Shown here one piece after another: positions 50,819-59,924 of a DNA stretch of 64,000 nt. Every line of letters begins with the position of its first letter. Position 1 is the stretch's first letter. Both the position numbers and the translations under genes were made by a program. The stretch is from Planctomycetaceae bacterium (GTDB lineage Bacteria; Planctomycetota; Planctomycetia; Pirellulales; Pirellulaceae): NCBI GenBank assembly GCA_005778405.1, contig SXOA01000060.1:62001-126000 (forward strand), read 5' to 3'. Below the pieces are notes generated by a model that was given only the letters and a program-made list of their open reading frames with translations, was not told where the DNA came from and made no database searches.

Positions 50819-51508
50819 TTACTTCACGCCTGCGGCCGGAACTGTCTCGGCAGGCTTCTCGGTCTTGGGGGTCGTTTCGATCGTTGCGCTGGCAGGCACA
50901 ACCTCGAAGGTCTTTTTCTCGGCTTTGGCCTTGGCAATTTCGGCTTCCTTTTCGGCGAAACCTTCTTCTTCACCGGCCTCGTCCCCTTCTGCGGGGCTGC
51001 CGTAGACGCCGACCCAGTAAGTTCCGCCGTTGGGGCCGATGGCATAGCCAAAGCCGGCTTCGGTGGTGCCGCTGACGATGGAGGCATAGTGGCCGCCGCT
51101 CGCCTGCCAGGTGTTGAAGGTGGCGTCCACCGAGCCAAAACCGGCGGCAATGTTCTCTCGCACCCCCCCCTTGAACCCATACTTCTGGGCCCGGTACTGA
51201 TAGCCACCGTTCGTATAGTGGCTGAAGTCGCCAGTGGCAGCCATATAATTAGCATGATCCTGAGCCGCTTTGGTCAGGGCCGGGTTGATCCGCTGGGGCT
51301 TGAGACCCACCGCGCGGCGGATGATGTTGCTCCGGCGAAGCATTGCCAGCAGCGTCGGGTGCCGGTGCAACGGCGGCTGCTCGACCTGTGTACCCTTGGC
51401 ATCGGCCGTTGCGGCAGCTTGCTGGACATCGGGCTTGACCTCGGTTTTCTCCTCAGCCAGAGCCACCGGGCACGAAATCAGGGCCAAAATGAAACAGACT
51501 TTCCTCAT
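50819..51508 (-). CDS. Exported CAP-domain (SCP-like) protein
   Basis: This 229-residue protein has a signal peptide (KVCFILALISCPVALA). A CAP/SCP domain lies at about 50-175, with INPALTKAAQDHANYMA, GDFSHYTNGGYQYRA, GVRENIAAGFGSVDATFNTW and HYASIVSGTTEAGFGYA. The conserved His residues of the CAP cavity are visible. The C-terminal tail is Lys/Glu/Ala-rich and low in complexity. CAP proteins are secreted with varied roles. The function here is unknown. Confidence 0.88.
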   Translation of the reverse strand: MRKVCFILALISCPVALAEEKTEVKPDVQQAAATADAKGTQVEQPPLHRHPTLLAMLRRSNIIRRAVGLKPQRINPALTKAAQDHANYMAATGDFSHYTNGGYQYRAQKYGFKGGVRENIAAGFGSVDATFNTWQASGGHYASIVSGTTEAGFGYAIGPNGGTYWVGVYGSPAEGDEAGEEEGFAEKEAEIAKAKAEKKTFEVVPASATIETTPKTEKPAETVPAAGVK

Positions 51509-52021
51509 CCTTGTCCTCCTTGTGTTAATCCGAACAAACCAAAAACGTCTAAATCCATCGGCTCAAAACGAGCTAATGTGGTTCGGACTATGCCAGGGGT
51601 CTGCAAGGGCCGCAACCTGTTAGGGGCACGAATGTCTAGGAAAAATGGCCCGAAAGAGTGATGAGCAGAAAAGAAAACTTTTCCGATAAAATAAAATGGG
51701 AAGGATAAGTAGAATAAGTCGATGCGTTTCTGATTGCAATGGGGTGCTGGCAGACAAGTGCTGGCACCCAAGGGCTGCGGAATCCCCCAGCGGCGCGGCC
51801 CTAAGACCTGAAGAATTGATCGCCAATTGTTGAGACTGGCCCGAGAAGCAGCCCCGCTCCATGGAATGGCTCTCCTCGCTGGCGCTTCGGGTCAGTGTTG
51901 GACGTCTCCCTATCTCGCATAGCATCCAACGACGGGAATCGCCATAATGCAGGAATGTGGTCCGGCAATCCCCTGGAAAATCGCCGCCGAACCAGCCGTA
52001 TCCGTTCCTGAGGTTCTAGCC
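51509..52021. other. Intergenic region with one interspersed repeat fragment
   Basis: This 513-base gap between divergent genes holds AT-rich sequence near 51650-51720 that could contain promoters for both sides. At about 51869-51903 it holds a repeat fragment (CTCGCTGGCGCTTCGGGTCA). Read in reverse, that fragment encodes the LTRSASE peptide common in spurious planctomycete open frames. I see no RNA gene. Confidence 0.45.
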
Positions 52022-53653
52022 ATGCGCCGTATGATGCTGTCGTTTTTGGTTCTCTTCTCTCTATCCCTGCTAGCCGGCGTTGCCCGCGCCGAAGGGGCCG
52101 GCCAGAAGGACCTCGACGAGGCGGCTGATTTGCAAGTAGGGGCGGAGACCCTGGCGGACTTTGAGAAAGTCATCTCCCTGGCCGAAAGTGCCATCAAGAA
52201 AGGGCTCGATAAGGGGCAGGAAGAGTTCGCCCACAAGATGGCGGCAGCCACGCTCTATCAGCACGCGGAGCGTTCCGCCAAGGCAGTGCTGGAGCCCCCT
52301 CGGAATTCCCAGTGGCAATTCGTGCGGCAAATTGCCCTCAAAAACCTGGACAAGGCCAAAAAACACGATCCCAAGCTCCCGGACCCTTACCTACTCATCG
52401 CCCGACTGCATGCCGAGGTCCAGGATGGGGATCGCAAGGTCGCCCAGGAGAACATCGACGAAGCCCTCAAGCTGCTGAAAGAAAACCCTGTTGAGCTCGC
52501 CAAGGCCTACATCCTCCGCGGCAGAATGGTGGAAAGTCTTGATGCGAAACTCGAGAACTTTGACCTCGCCGTGAAGGCCGATCCCAAGAACGTGCAGGCC
52601 CTGCAAGGACGGGCCATCATCTATTCCGAAAAGGGCGAAAACGACAAAGCCGTCGCGGACCTCAATCTGTTGTTGGCGGCTGACGCCAACAATCAACTGG
52701 CTTTGGAGGCCATTTCCCAGGTTCTCAATAAGCTCAAAAGATACGATGACGCCTTAAAGCACATCGACAAACTGATTTCCCTTAGCTCGAAGGAATCCAG
52801 GGGATATTTGCTGCGGGCCGGACTGCACGCCATGAAGGAAGACGAGCAGAAGGCGCTCGACGACCTCAACACGGCCCTCGACCTGGAGCCCCGCAACTTG
52901 CTGGGGCTGCTGATGCGGAGCCAGGTGCATGCGGCAATGGGAAACAAGGACAAAGCCCGGCAGGATTCCGAATTGCTGCTGCGTCTCGTGCCCGACCTTC
53001 CCGACGCGATCCTCCTCCGCAGCCGCATTGCCGCTTCCGAAAAGCGATTTGGCGCTGCCATTATCGACGTCAAGAAGCTGCTGCACAGCGACCCCAAGAA
53101 CGAAGAGTATCGCTTGGTACTGGCCATGTATCTGGTGGCCGATAAGCGGCCGCGGCAGGCGATTGAACTGCTAGACAACGTCATTGCCGACAACGAAAAT
53201 AATGCTGATGCCCTCCGCTCCCGCGGTGATGCGCTGCTGAGCGTCGGCAAACATGCAGAGGCAGTGGCCGATTACGAAAAAGCGCTCAAGCTCGATCCCA
53301 AGGACACCGGCGTGCTCAACAACCTGGCCTGGGTCCTGGCGACTTCCAAGAACGACAAGGTCCGCGATGCCAAGAAGTCGATCGAGTACGGCAAGCAAGC
53401 CTGCGAGCTGACCGAGTACAAGAAGCCCCACATTCTTAGCACTCTCGCCAGCGGCTACGCCGAGGCGGGGGACTTTGAAACCGCCATCAAGTGGTCCACC
53501 CAGGCGGTCGAACTCGGCAAGGGGACCGAAAACGACGATCAGCTCCACAAAGAACTGGAAGGCTACAAGGAAAAGAAGCCCTGGCGCGAAGAGCAAATCA
53601 TCGAAGAAAACAAAGCGCCCCTGGAGCCAGGGAAGGATGACCTGGAGACTTAG
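52022..53653 (+). CDS. Exported TPR protein
   Basis: This 543-residue protein has a signal peptide (MMLSFLVLFSLSLLAGVARA), then about ten TPR-like units (AVADLNLLLAADANNQLALE, ALDDLNTALDLEPRNLLGLL and AVADYEKALKLDPKDTGVLN are examples). The C-terminal tail is acidic. The start at 52022 is selected for the signal peptide, since the open frame extends 25 codons upstream without one. It probably scaffolds periplasmic or envelope complexes. No catalytic domain is present. Confidence 0.88.
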   Translation: MRRMMLSFLVLFSLSLLAGVARAEGAGQKDLDEAADLQVGAETLADFEKVISLAESAIKKGLDKGQEEFAHKMAAATLYQHAERSAKAVLEPPRNSQWQFVRQIALKNLDKAKKHDPKLPDPYLLIARLHAEVQDGDRKVAQENIDEALKLLKENPVELAKAYILRGRMVESLDAKLENFDLAVKADPKNVQALQGRAIIYSEKGENDKAVADLNLLLAADANNQLALEAISQVLNKLKRYDDALKHIDKLISLSSKESRGYLLRAGLHAMKEDEQKALDDLNTALDLEPRNLLGLLMRSQVHAAMGNKDKARQDSELLLRLVPDLPDAILLRSRIAASEKRFGAAIIDVKKLLHSDPKNEEYRLVLAMYLVADKRPRQAIELLDNVIADNENNADALRSRGDALLSVGKHAEAVADYEKALKLDPKDTGVLNNLAWVLATSKNDKVRDAKKSIEYGKQACELTEYKKPHILSTLASGYAEAGDFETAIKWSTQAVELGKGTENDDQLHKELEGYKEKKPWREEQIIEENKAPLEPGKDDLET

Positions 53654-53770
53654 CGGCAAGGTGCAAGTCGTTTCCTTTGTCGAGAATGATTAGCACGTTC
53701 CCCGCTTTGCGTGGGCGTGAATTCCAGATCGCCAGCCCACTCCCAGCCGTCAGCCCTTGGGCGAAACTTC

Positions 53771-54199
53771 GTGATCATCTCCGCCCGAACCGAGTACGCC
53801 TGCCTTGCGGTTCTGGCGCTGGCCGCACGCTACTCCAGTGGCCAGCCCGTTCGCATCCGCGAAATCGCCGAGCCGCACGGCATTCCCTCACGGTTCCTGG
53901 TGCAAATCCTGTTGCAGCTCAAAGGGGCCGGGCTGGTGGAGAGTACTCGCGGCGCGGCGGGGGGTTACAAGCTGGCCAAAAAGCCGGAGCAAATCACGCT
54001 CGGCCAGGTGATGGGAGTCTTCGACGGACTATCGGGTCAAATCAAATCCAGCACTGCCGTCGCCACAGCCGCCACTCGCGTCCTGCTCGATTCCTGGCAG
54101 AAAGTCGCCGCTCTCGAGCAAGAGAAGCTTGGCGAAATCACGTTCGCCCAACTCGCGCAGAAGCTACGCGGGCAGGGGGACGGGATGTATTATATTTAG
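53771..54199 (+). CDS. Rrf2 family transcriptional regulator
   Basis: This 142-residue winged-helix protein of the Rrf2 family has the N-terminus VIISARTEYACLAVLALA, the DNA-binding helix IPSRFLVQILLQLKGAGLVES, and the wing RGAAGGYKLAKKPEQITL. The three cysteines that hold a [2Fe-2S] cluster in IscR/NsrR types are absent from the expected loop, so this copy probably does not use that cofactor. A GTG start at 53771 fits the family N-terminus. It lies 40 bases upstream of trpC on the same strand. A regulatory link is possible but unproven. Confidence 0.88.
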   Translation: MIISARTEYACLAVLALAARYSSGQPVRIREIAEPHGIPSRFLVQILLQLKGAGLVESTRGAAGGYKLAKKPEQITLGQVMGVFDGLSGQIKSSTAVATAATRVLLDSWQKVAALEQEKLGEITFAQLAQKLRGQGDGMYYI

Positions 54200-54239
54200 A
54201 TAGCCGCGACTCACTCGGAAACTGCTGGAGCGTCCTCTT

Positions 54240-55022
54240 TTGGCGACCATCTTGGACCAAATTGTTGCCACCAAGCGAGAGGAAATTGCTCGCGCACAGG
54301 GAGAAGTGTCCGCCAGCGAGTTGCAGCGTGCCATCCAGGACGCGCCTGCGGTGCGGGACTTCTTCGCTCCGCTCGCCGCAGGGGGCAGCATCAAGCTCAT
54401 TGCGGAAGTGAAGAAGGCGAGCCCCAGCAAAGGAGTCATTCGGCAGGACTTTGATCCGGTGCAGATTGCACTTGCTTACCAAACCGCGGGAGCGACCTGC
54501 CTCAGCGTGCTGACCGACGAGCCTTTTTTTCAAGGCAGCCTCGACTATTTGCGGCAGATTCGTGCGACGGTGGATTTGCCCCTGCTTCGCAAGGACTTCA
54601 TTCTGGACAGCTATCAGTTACTAGAGGCTAGGGCCGCCGGCGCGGATGCCGTGCTGCTGATTGCGGAGTGCCTGGATGACTGCAACCTCCGCAAACTGCA
54701 CAATGAAACGCTGGAACTCGGGATGACGCCGCTCGTTGAGTTTTATGACCCCGAAAACCTGCCGCGGGTGCTCGCCGCCGGAGCCCAGCTCATCGGGGTG
54801 AACAATCGGGATTTGCGGACGTTTGTCACCGATCTCGGCCACACCATCCGGCTGCGGGAGCAAGTGCCGCTGGATGCGGTGCTGGTCGGAGAAAGTGGCA
54901 TTCACACCCGGGCCGACGTGTTACGCTTACAAGAAGCAGGAGTCGATGCCATGCTCGTCGGCGAAAGCCTGATGGCCCAGGACAATATTGCGGCGGCTGT
55001 GCGAATACTCTTAGGAACTTGA
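54240..55022 (+). CDS. trpC: Indole-3-glycerol phosphate synthase
   Basis: This 260-residue TIM-barrel enzyme of tryptophan synthesis converts carboxyphenylamino-deoxyribulose phosphate to indole-3-glycerol phosphate. Key motifs are intact: KLIAEVKKASPSKG, LPLLRKDFILDSYQ, GVNNRDLRTF and VGESGIHTRADV. It begins with TTG at 54240 preceded by GGAG, and I see no better in-frame ATG. Other trp genes are not nearby, so the tryptophan genes are dispersed, as is common in planctomycetes. Confidence 0.96.
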   Translation: MATILDQIVATKREEIARAQGEVSASELQRAIQDAPAVRDFFAPLAAGGSIKLIAEVKKASPSKGVIRQDFDPVQIALAYQTAGATCLSVLTDEPFFQGSLDYLRQIRATVDLPLLRKDFILDSYQLLEARAAGADAVLLIAECLDDCNLRKLHNETLELGMTPLVEFYDPENLPRVLAAGAQLIGVNNRDLRTFVTDLGHTIRLREQVPLDAVLVGESGIHTRADVLRLQEAGVDAMLVGESLMAQDNIAAAVRILLGT

Positions 55023-55072
55023 CCTTCCCTTCGTCATTCGACATTCGAATTTCGCCATTTTTGGAGCTCCCG

Positions 55073-55915
55073 ATGCCCGGCTTCATGGAAAACGTCTCGA
55101 CGCTCAACAGCTTCGTCCGCACCGTCCTCGCCGTCGTGGTGCTGGGGGGAGTCGGCGGCGGCAGTTGGTACGCTTATTACAAGTACAACGCCAAGGAATT
55201 CGAAGCTCAGGACAAAGCCGCCAAACTGGCGGAAGCGAATCAGAAGCTGGAGGATGCCCAGGCCGATATTGCCTCCAAGGTGAAGCTGATCCAGGAAAAA
55301 GACACCAGGATCTCCACTCTGAATAAGGACATAGAAAAGCTCCGGACCAGAATGGCCCTGCTCAAGGTTGATCATCGGCTGGCCCGACTGACGGTGACGA
55401 ATCAGGAACAGCGCGGCGAAAAGGGGGACCTGTGGACCATGCTCGATTTTGTCGAGCTCAATGACGAGGGAGTCCCTTACACCACGGACCCCGCCCGCTC
55501 CTTCGAGATCAAAGGGGATCTGGTTTACATCGATAGCTGGGTCGTGAAATTCGACGACAAGTACATCGAAGAAAGGGACCTGGATCGCGGCACTTCGCTT
55601 TGCATCTTCAACCGCATCTACGGGGAGCGGCAGCAGCCGATTGAAGGTTTTCCGCTCGACCGCCGCAACACACGCCCCACAGGTTATGCCCGAGGCGGAC
55701 AGGAAACGGAATTCGAGCGAAAAATCTGGGACGATTTCTGGGCGATCGCCAACGACCCGGCCAAAGCCAAGGAGATGGGCATCCGCGCCGCCAGCGGCGA
55801 AGCCCCGAACATGCGGGTGCAAAAAGGGAAGTCCTATCGCGTCACGCTCCGCGCGAGTGGCGGACTGTCCATCACGCCGGAAGAAACGCCCAAAGTAAAC
55901 GAGGCGCCAAAATAG
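55073..55915 (+). CDS. Membrane-anchored coiled-coil protein
   Basis: This 280-residue protein has one N-terminal membrane helix (about 15-36, VRTVLAVVVLGGVGGGSWYA), a coiled coil (about 45-105, EAQDKAAKLAEANQKLEDA onward), and a C-terminal globular domain with GDLWTMLDFVELNDEG and RGTSLCIFNRIYGERQQP. GGAG just upstream of ATG 55073 fixes the start, which lies 50 bases after trpC. The gap carries a repeat-like string (TCATTCGACATTCGAATTTC). The function is unknown, and the protein probably projects outward. Confidence 0.8.
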   Translation: MPGFMENVSTLNSFVRTVLAVVVLGGVGGGSWYAYYKYNAKEFEAQDKAAKLAEANQKLEDAQADIASKVKLIQEKDTRISTLNKDIEKLRTRMALLKVDHRLARLTVTNQEQRGEKGDLWTMLDFVELNDEGVPYTTDPARSFEIKGDLVYIDSWVVKFDDKYIEERDLDRGTSLCIFNRIYGERQQPIEGFPLDRRNTRPTGYARGGQETEFERKIWDDFWAIANDPAKAKEMGIRAASGEAPNMRVQKGKSYRVTLRASGGLSITPEETPKVNEAPK

Positions 55916-55931
55916 GCTGAAGTCGCCGTGA

Positions 55932-56621
55932 TTAGGGCTGCGCAAAGCGCTCGAAGTAAACAAGCAAGCCGGTTCTCTCCAGTTCGCTGTCATTTGCGAC
56001 AATGCGCATGATTTCCACACGTGTATCAGGTGGAAGTACCTGCAGAGGTCTTCCCTTGGGCTGCGATTTCCGCGGATGATCAAGTCGGCGCAGCGATTCA
56101 AATTCCTCCTCCGTGAGCGGCATCCTGACATCACCTCCGTAGACGCCAGGTTTGAAGACCAGTACCGGCCGGCTATCTAGGTCGCGCAGTACGGTTAGCT
56201 CCAGATTTCTTTGTGCAGACGGACCGCTGAAATAAGTTTGAATTTGTTTGGTTGGCAAATGCTGATGTCCAGTCTTTTCAATGGGGCCAATTTCGCAAGC
56301 AAAACGCCAATTCCGCTCGGGAAAATGGACTCGCCATTTCCAACGCAAAACCTCCGGGTCTTGGCTCTTCCCACGGTACTCGAGCACGATTTGCGATGGG
56401 TCAGCGACGTCCAGAATCCCGCGTTCTTCCATGAGTTGCTTATTGGCATCAAGCAACTGCTGGTTCTGACGAGACGCTACTAACAGCCGACTTTGAGTAC
56501 CCCAGTAGGCAGCACCGACGCAAACGAGCAGTGCCAAGAGAAGCAGCGTGCCTAGCGAGAATTGCCACCAGCGTATGCGATGGGGCTGTGACAGAAACGT
56601 CGAAGGCGTCGGCACATTCAC
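55932..56621 (-). CDS. Hypothetical single-span membrane protein
   Basis: This 229-residue protein begins with the QFSLGTLLLLALLVCVGAA helix seen in many planctomycete proteins (RIRWWQFSL motif), then a short coiled region and a soluble domain. It starts with GTG at 56621. GGAGG eight bases upstream supports this. It converges with the preceding gene. Codon use is more AT-rich than in trpC. The function is unknown. Confidence 0.78.
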   Translation of the reverse strand: MNVPTPSTFLSQPHRIRWWQFSLGTLLLLALLVCVGAAYWGTQSRLLVASRQNQQLLDANKQLMEERGILDVADPSQIVLEYRGKSQDPEVLRWKWRVHFPERNWRFACEIGPIEKTGHQHLPTKQIQTYFSGPSAQRNLELTVLRDLDSRPVLVFKPGVYGGDVRMPLTEEEFESLRRLDHPRKSQPKGRPLQVLPPDTRVEIMRIVANDSELERTGLLVYFERFAQP

Positions 56622-56786
56622 CTTGCGATCCTCCGATCCTCCAGAACCAACCTCAATGCCGTAGGAGTCTACCTAGCTTTTCGGTATAATTGCAATCAGC
56701 ACGAACCGAATCTTTACTTTGAACGTCAACATGGTAAGGATTCGGCGCAGTATCTCATTTTTCATCGCTTCCTCTCTCCCAATCTC

Positions 56787-58526
56787 ATGTCCGAACCCGG
56801 CAAGCCCAGTCCCGTGGAAAGTATCAAGGACCAAAGCCGTTTTCTGGCCGGCGACATCGGGCCGGAAATGGTCGATGCGAATGACCACTTCGGCAAGTCG
56901 AGCGAAGTCCTGCTGAAGTTTCACGGCACTTACCAGCAGGACGACCGCGATGTTCGCGGCGGAGCCGTAGTCGAAGACGGCAAGAAAAAGAAGTCTTACA
57001 TCTTCATGGTCCGGACCAAGATTCCGGGAGGCAAGCTTACCAGCCGGCAGTTGCTCGATGAGCTCGATTTGTGCGACGAAGTTGGCAACACCACGCTTCG
57101 CATCACGTCGCGGCAAGGGATACAGCTACACGGCGTCGTCAAATCGAACCTCAAGCAGGTTATCAACAAGATCAACGACACGCAGTTGTCCACACTCGGT
57201 GCCTGTGGTGACGTGAATCGCAACGTCATGTGCTGCCCAGCACCGTACAAGAACAACGTCTATCGCCAGACGCAAGAACTGGCCGACAAACTAGCTGAGC
57301 ACTTTGCCCCCAAAACGAAGTCGTATCACGAGTTGTGGCTGACCGACAGCGTCACGGGGGACAAAGAACTCGCCGGCGGAGCAACGGACGGCGACGGCTT
57401 TGATGTGGAGCCGATCTACGGCAAGTTCTATATGCCGCGAAAATTCAAGATGGCCATCGGCTATGCGTTTGATAACTGCGTGGACCTGTATGCCAACGAC
57501 CTGGGGCTGATGGCCCTGACCGACGGCGACCGGATCATCGGTTACAACGTGCTGGCCGGCGGCGGCATGGGAGTGACACCTTCGGCGAAGAAGACCTTCC
57601 CCGCCGTCGCCAAACGAATATGCTTCGCCACTCCGGAAAATGTATTGGCCGTCACGGAAGCTCTGTTCAAGGTGCAGCGCGACTTTGGCAATCGCGAGGA
57701 CCGCAAGGTCGCCCGACTCAAGTACGTCATTGCCAACTGGGGCGTGGAAAAATTCAAAGCCAAGGTCGAAGAGTATTTCGGCGGCCCACTGCTCGATCCT
57801 CATTCCGACGATGTCCATGGCTTTAACGACCACATGGGGTGGGACGAACAGGGGGACGGCAACTGGTTCTACGGCCTGAATGTGGAAAATGGCCGCATCA
57901 AGGACACCGAGCAAGTGCGGCTCAAGACGGCGCTGCGCGAAATTTGCCGCACGCTCACTCCCGGCATCCGTCTCACTTCGCATCAAAGCATCCTGTTCAC
58001 GGACATCCGCCCGCAGGACAGAAAGACGCTGGAAAAAATTCTCCGTGATCACGGCGTCAAGCTTTCGGAAGATATCTCTACCGTGCGCCGCTGGAGCATG
58101 GCCTGCGTCGCCTGGCCGACATGCGGCCTCTCCATCACCGAAAGCGAACGGGCCCTCCCCGGCCTGCTCGACCAGCTTGAAGTGGAACTTGCCCGCCTTG
58201 GCCTCTCCGCGGAGAAATTCACAGTCCGCATGACCGGCTGCCCCAACGGCTGCGCTCGGCCGTACAACTGCGACATCGGCCTGGTCGGCAAGGCCAAGGG
58301 CAAATACACCCTGCTGCTCGGCGGCCGGTTGCTCGGCGACCGGCTGAACTTCATCTACAAGGACATGCTGCCGGAAGAAGAGATCATCCCCGCCCTGGTG
58401 CCGGTGTTGCTCTATTTCAAACAGGCACGCACGAGCGGCGAAACCCTCGGCGACTTTTGCCAGCGGAAGGGACTTGACGACCTGCTGGCGTTTGCCGACC
58501 GCAGCGCAGCCCCCGCCCCGGCGTAA
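56787..58526 (+). CDS. cysI: Sulfite reductase hemoprotein subunit (CysI-like)
   Basis: This 579-residue sulfite/nitrite reductase family protein carries the coupled siroheme and [4Fe-4S] ligands C440, C446 (ACVAWPTCG) and C485, C489 (TGCPNGC), with the CysI spacing of five and three. It reduces sulfite to sulfide with electrons from a flavoprotein or ferredoxin. Two ferrodoxin-like repeats (PGGKLTSRQLLDELDLCDEV, HQSILFTDIRPQDRKTLEKI) are in order. The protein is cytoplasmic. Overall it matches assimilatory CysI more than NirA, but no cysJ or cysH is nearby. Confidence 0.92.
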   Translation: MSEPGKPSPVESIKDQSRFLAGDIGPEMVDANDHFGKSSEVLLKFHGTYQQDDRDVRGGAVVEDGKKKKSYIFMVRTKIPGGKLTSRQLLDELDLCDEVGNTTLRITSRQGIQLHGVVKSNLKQVINKINDTQLSTLGACGDVNRNVMCCPAPYKNNVYRQTQELADKLAEHFAPKTKSYHELWLTDSVTGDKELAGGATDGDGFDVEPIYGKFYMPRKFKMAIGYAFDNCVDLYANDLGLMALTDGDRIIGYNVLAGGGMGVTPSAKKTFPAVAKRICFATPENVLAVTEALFKVQRDFGNREDRKVARLKYVIANWGVEKFKAKVEEYFGGPLLDPHSDDVHGFNDHMGWDEQGDGNWFYGLNVENGRIKDTEQVRLKTALREICRTLTPGIRLTSHQSILFTDIRPQDRKTLEKILRDHGVKLSEDISTVRRWSMACVAWPTCGLSITESERALPGLLDQLEVELARLGLSAEKFTVRMTGCPNGCARPYNCDIGLVGKAKGKYTLLLGGRLLGDRLNFIYKDMLPEEEIIPALVPVLLYFKQARTSGETLGDFCQRKGLDDLLAFADRSAAPAPA

Positions 58527-58561
58527 GGATGTATAATGGAGTGACTCACCACGAGGCCCCC

Positions 58562-59812
58562 ATGAAGAGAGCCGCGATCATCCTCACCGCGCTTGCCGCC
58601 GCAATTTTCCTAGCGGTATTCACAGGACACTCCGCCTGTGGTGACGAAGCGGCTCCTCAGGGATCGGCCAAAGCAGCCCCAAAGGAAGCTCCCAAGCGTC
58701 CTGCCACACCGGCCGAACTGGAAAAGTGGGCGAAAGATCTCGATTCCGACGAATTCCTGGCCCGCGAAGAAGCCACCTTGCGCCTCGCCGCCGCCGGTAC
58801 TCCGGCGATCAAACACGTCCAGCCGCTCGTTTCCTCCCCCAGTCTGGAAGCTTCCACCCGGGCACTGCACGTCCTGCGGGAAATCGGACTGTCATCGGAC
58901 CTGGATACCCAGGACGCCGTTCGCGAATCGCTCGAGGAAATTGCCAAGCAGCCCTCTCCCATGGGGAAGCGGGCCACTCGCACCGTCGCCTGGCTCAACG
59001 AGCAGCGGAGTAGTCAGACGATTCGCGATTTGGAGCAGCTCGGGGCCAAAATTCAGCGGACGGAATACAGCGACGGCCTGCAAGAGATTGTCACCGTCGA
59101 GGCGGTGCAGCTTGGCCCAGCCTGGAAAGGGGAGGAAAGAGACCTCCGGCGGCTGAAGTGGCTAGTAGATGTGCGGCAACTGGTGCTCATCGGGGACACG
59201 ATGGGGGATGCGGCCCTCGCTCAGGCGGCTCTCATGCCGGGGCTCAAGAGCCTGCATCTGCACCGCAGCGGCGTCACCGACAAGGGAATGCAAGTCCTCG
59301 CCGGCTGCGGAGCGCTGCAAGAATTCGGGGCTTACTATTCCACTCTCGGCGACGATGCCGTTGTCCCGCTCGCGAAGCTGTCGACACTTTCGTCCATCAA
59401 GCTTTACGGCACCAAGGTCACTCCCGCGGCCAAGGAGCAGCTCGTCACCGCTCTCAAGCAGCTTGCCAAGGTGGACTATCGCCGCGGGGCGTTCCTGGGG
59501 GTCAGTTGTGCCCCGGACTTCGACGGCCTTTGCCGCATCTCCACGGTCCATCCCGAAAGCCCGGCAAGCAAAGGGGGGCTGCAAACACGGGACGTGCTGG
59601 TTCGCTTCGCCGGAAAGGAACTCAAGGATTTCGAAGGGCTCACCGCCATCATCTCGGGAAACCAGGCCGGTGACACCGTCGAAGTCGAAATCCTCCGCGA
59701 CGTCGTCGATGCCGAAGGCCGCGTCAAGCCCGAGCAAATGAAGCTCAAAGTCACGCTCGGCGAGTGGGACGTCGACCTCTCCGTCAACGGCGGGCGATTG
59801 CCACGGCCGTAG
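58562..59812 (+). CDS. Exported PDZ-domain protein with repeat region
   Basis: This 416-residue protein has a signal peptide (about 1-27, AIILTALAAAIFLAVFTG). A HEAT-like helical region comes next (LDSDEFLAREEATLRLAAAG), then a leucine-rich-like segment (LMPGLKSLHLHRSGVTDKGM). The C-terminal PDZ domain (about 300-410) has GAFLGVSCAPDFDGLCRIS and LQTRDVLVRFAGKELKDFEG. No protease domain is present, so it is probably an adaptor in the periplasm. The ATG at 58562 starts the signal peptide. Confidence 0.85.
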   Translation: MKRAAIILTALAAAIFLAVFTGHSACGDEAAPQGSAKAAPKEAPKRPATPAELEKWAKDLDSDEFLAREEATLRLAAAGTPAIKHVQPLVSSPSLEASTRALHVLREIGLSSDLDTQDAVRESLEEIAKQPSPMGKRATRTVAWLNEQRSSQTIRDLEQLGAKIQRTEYSDGLQEIVTVEAVQLGPAWKGEERDLRRLKWLVDVRQLVLIGDTMGDAALAQAALMPGLKSLHLHRSGVTDKGMQVLAGCGALQEFGAYYSTLGDDAVVPLAKLSTLSSIKLYGTKVTPAAKEQLVTALKQLAKVDYRRGAFLGVSCAPDFDGLCRISTVHPESPASKGGLQTRDVLVRFAGKELKDFEGLTAIISGNQAGDTVEVEILRDVVDAEGRVKPEQMKLKVTLGEWDVDLSVNGGRLPRP

Positions 59813-59892
59813 CAACAGGCGGCTCGCCTGTCAGCTCTATCCGATGTTCTGAGCGGAAATGCTCACAGGGGGGCCGCCTGCGGCTACGTGGC
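59809..59892. repeat. Imperfect inverted repeat
   Basis: CGTAGC with CAGGCGGC at about 59810-59828 is mirrored by GCCGCCTG with GGCTACG at about 59873-59890, with a 45-base interior. It lies in the gap between the PDZ gene and the permease gene, right after the stop codon. It may serve as a terminator or be an interspersed repeat. Confidence 0.5.
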
Positions 59893-59924
59893 AATCCGCT
59901 CCCCTCTCCCCTATATTGAACGGC

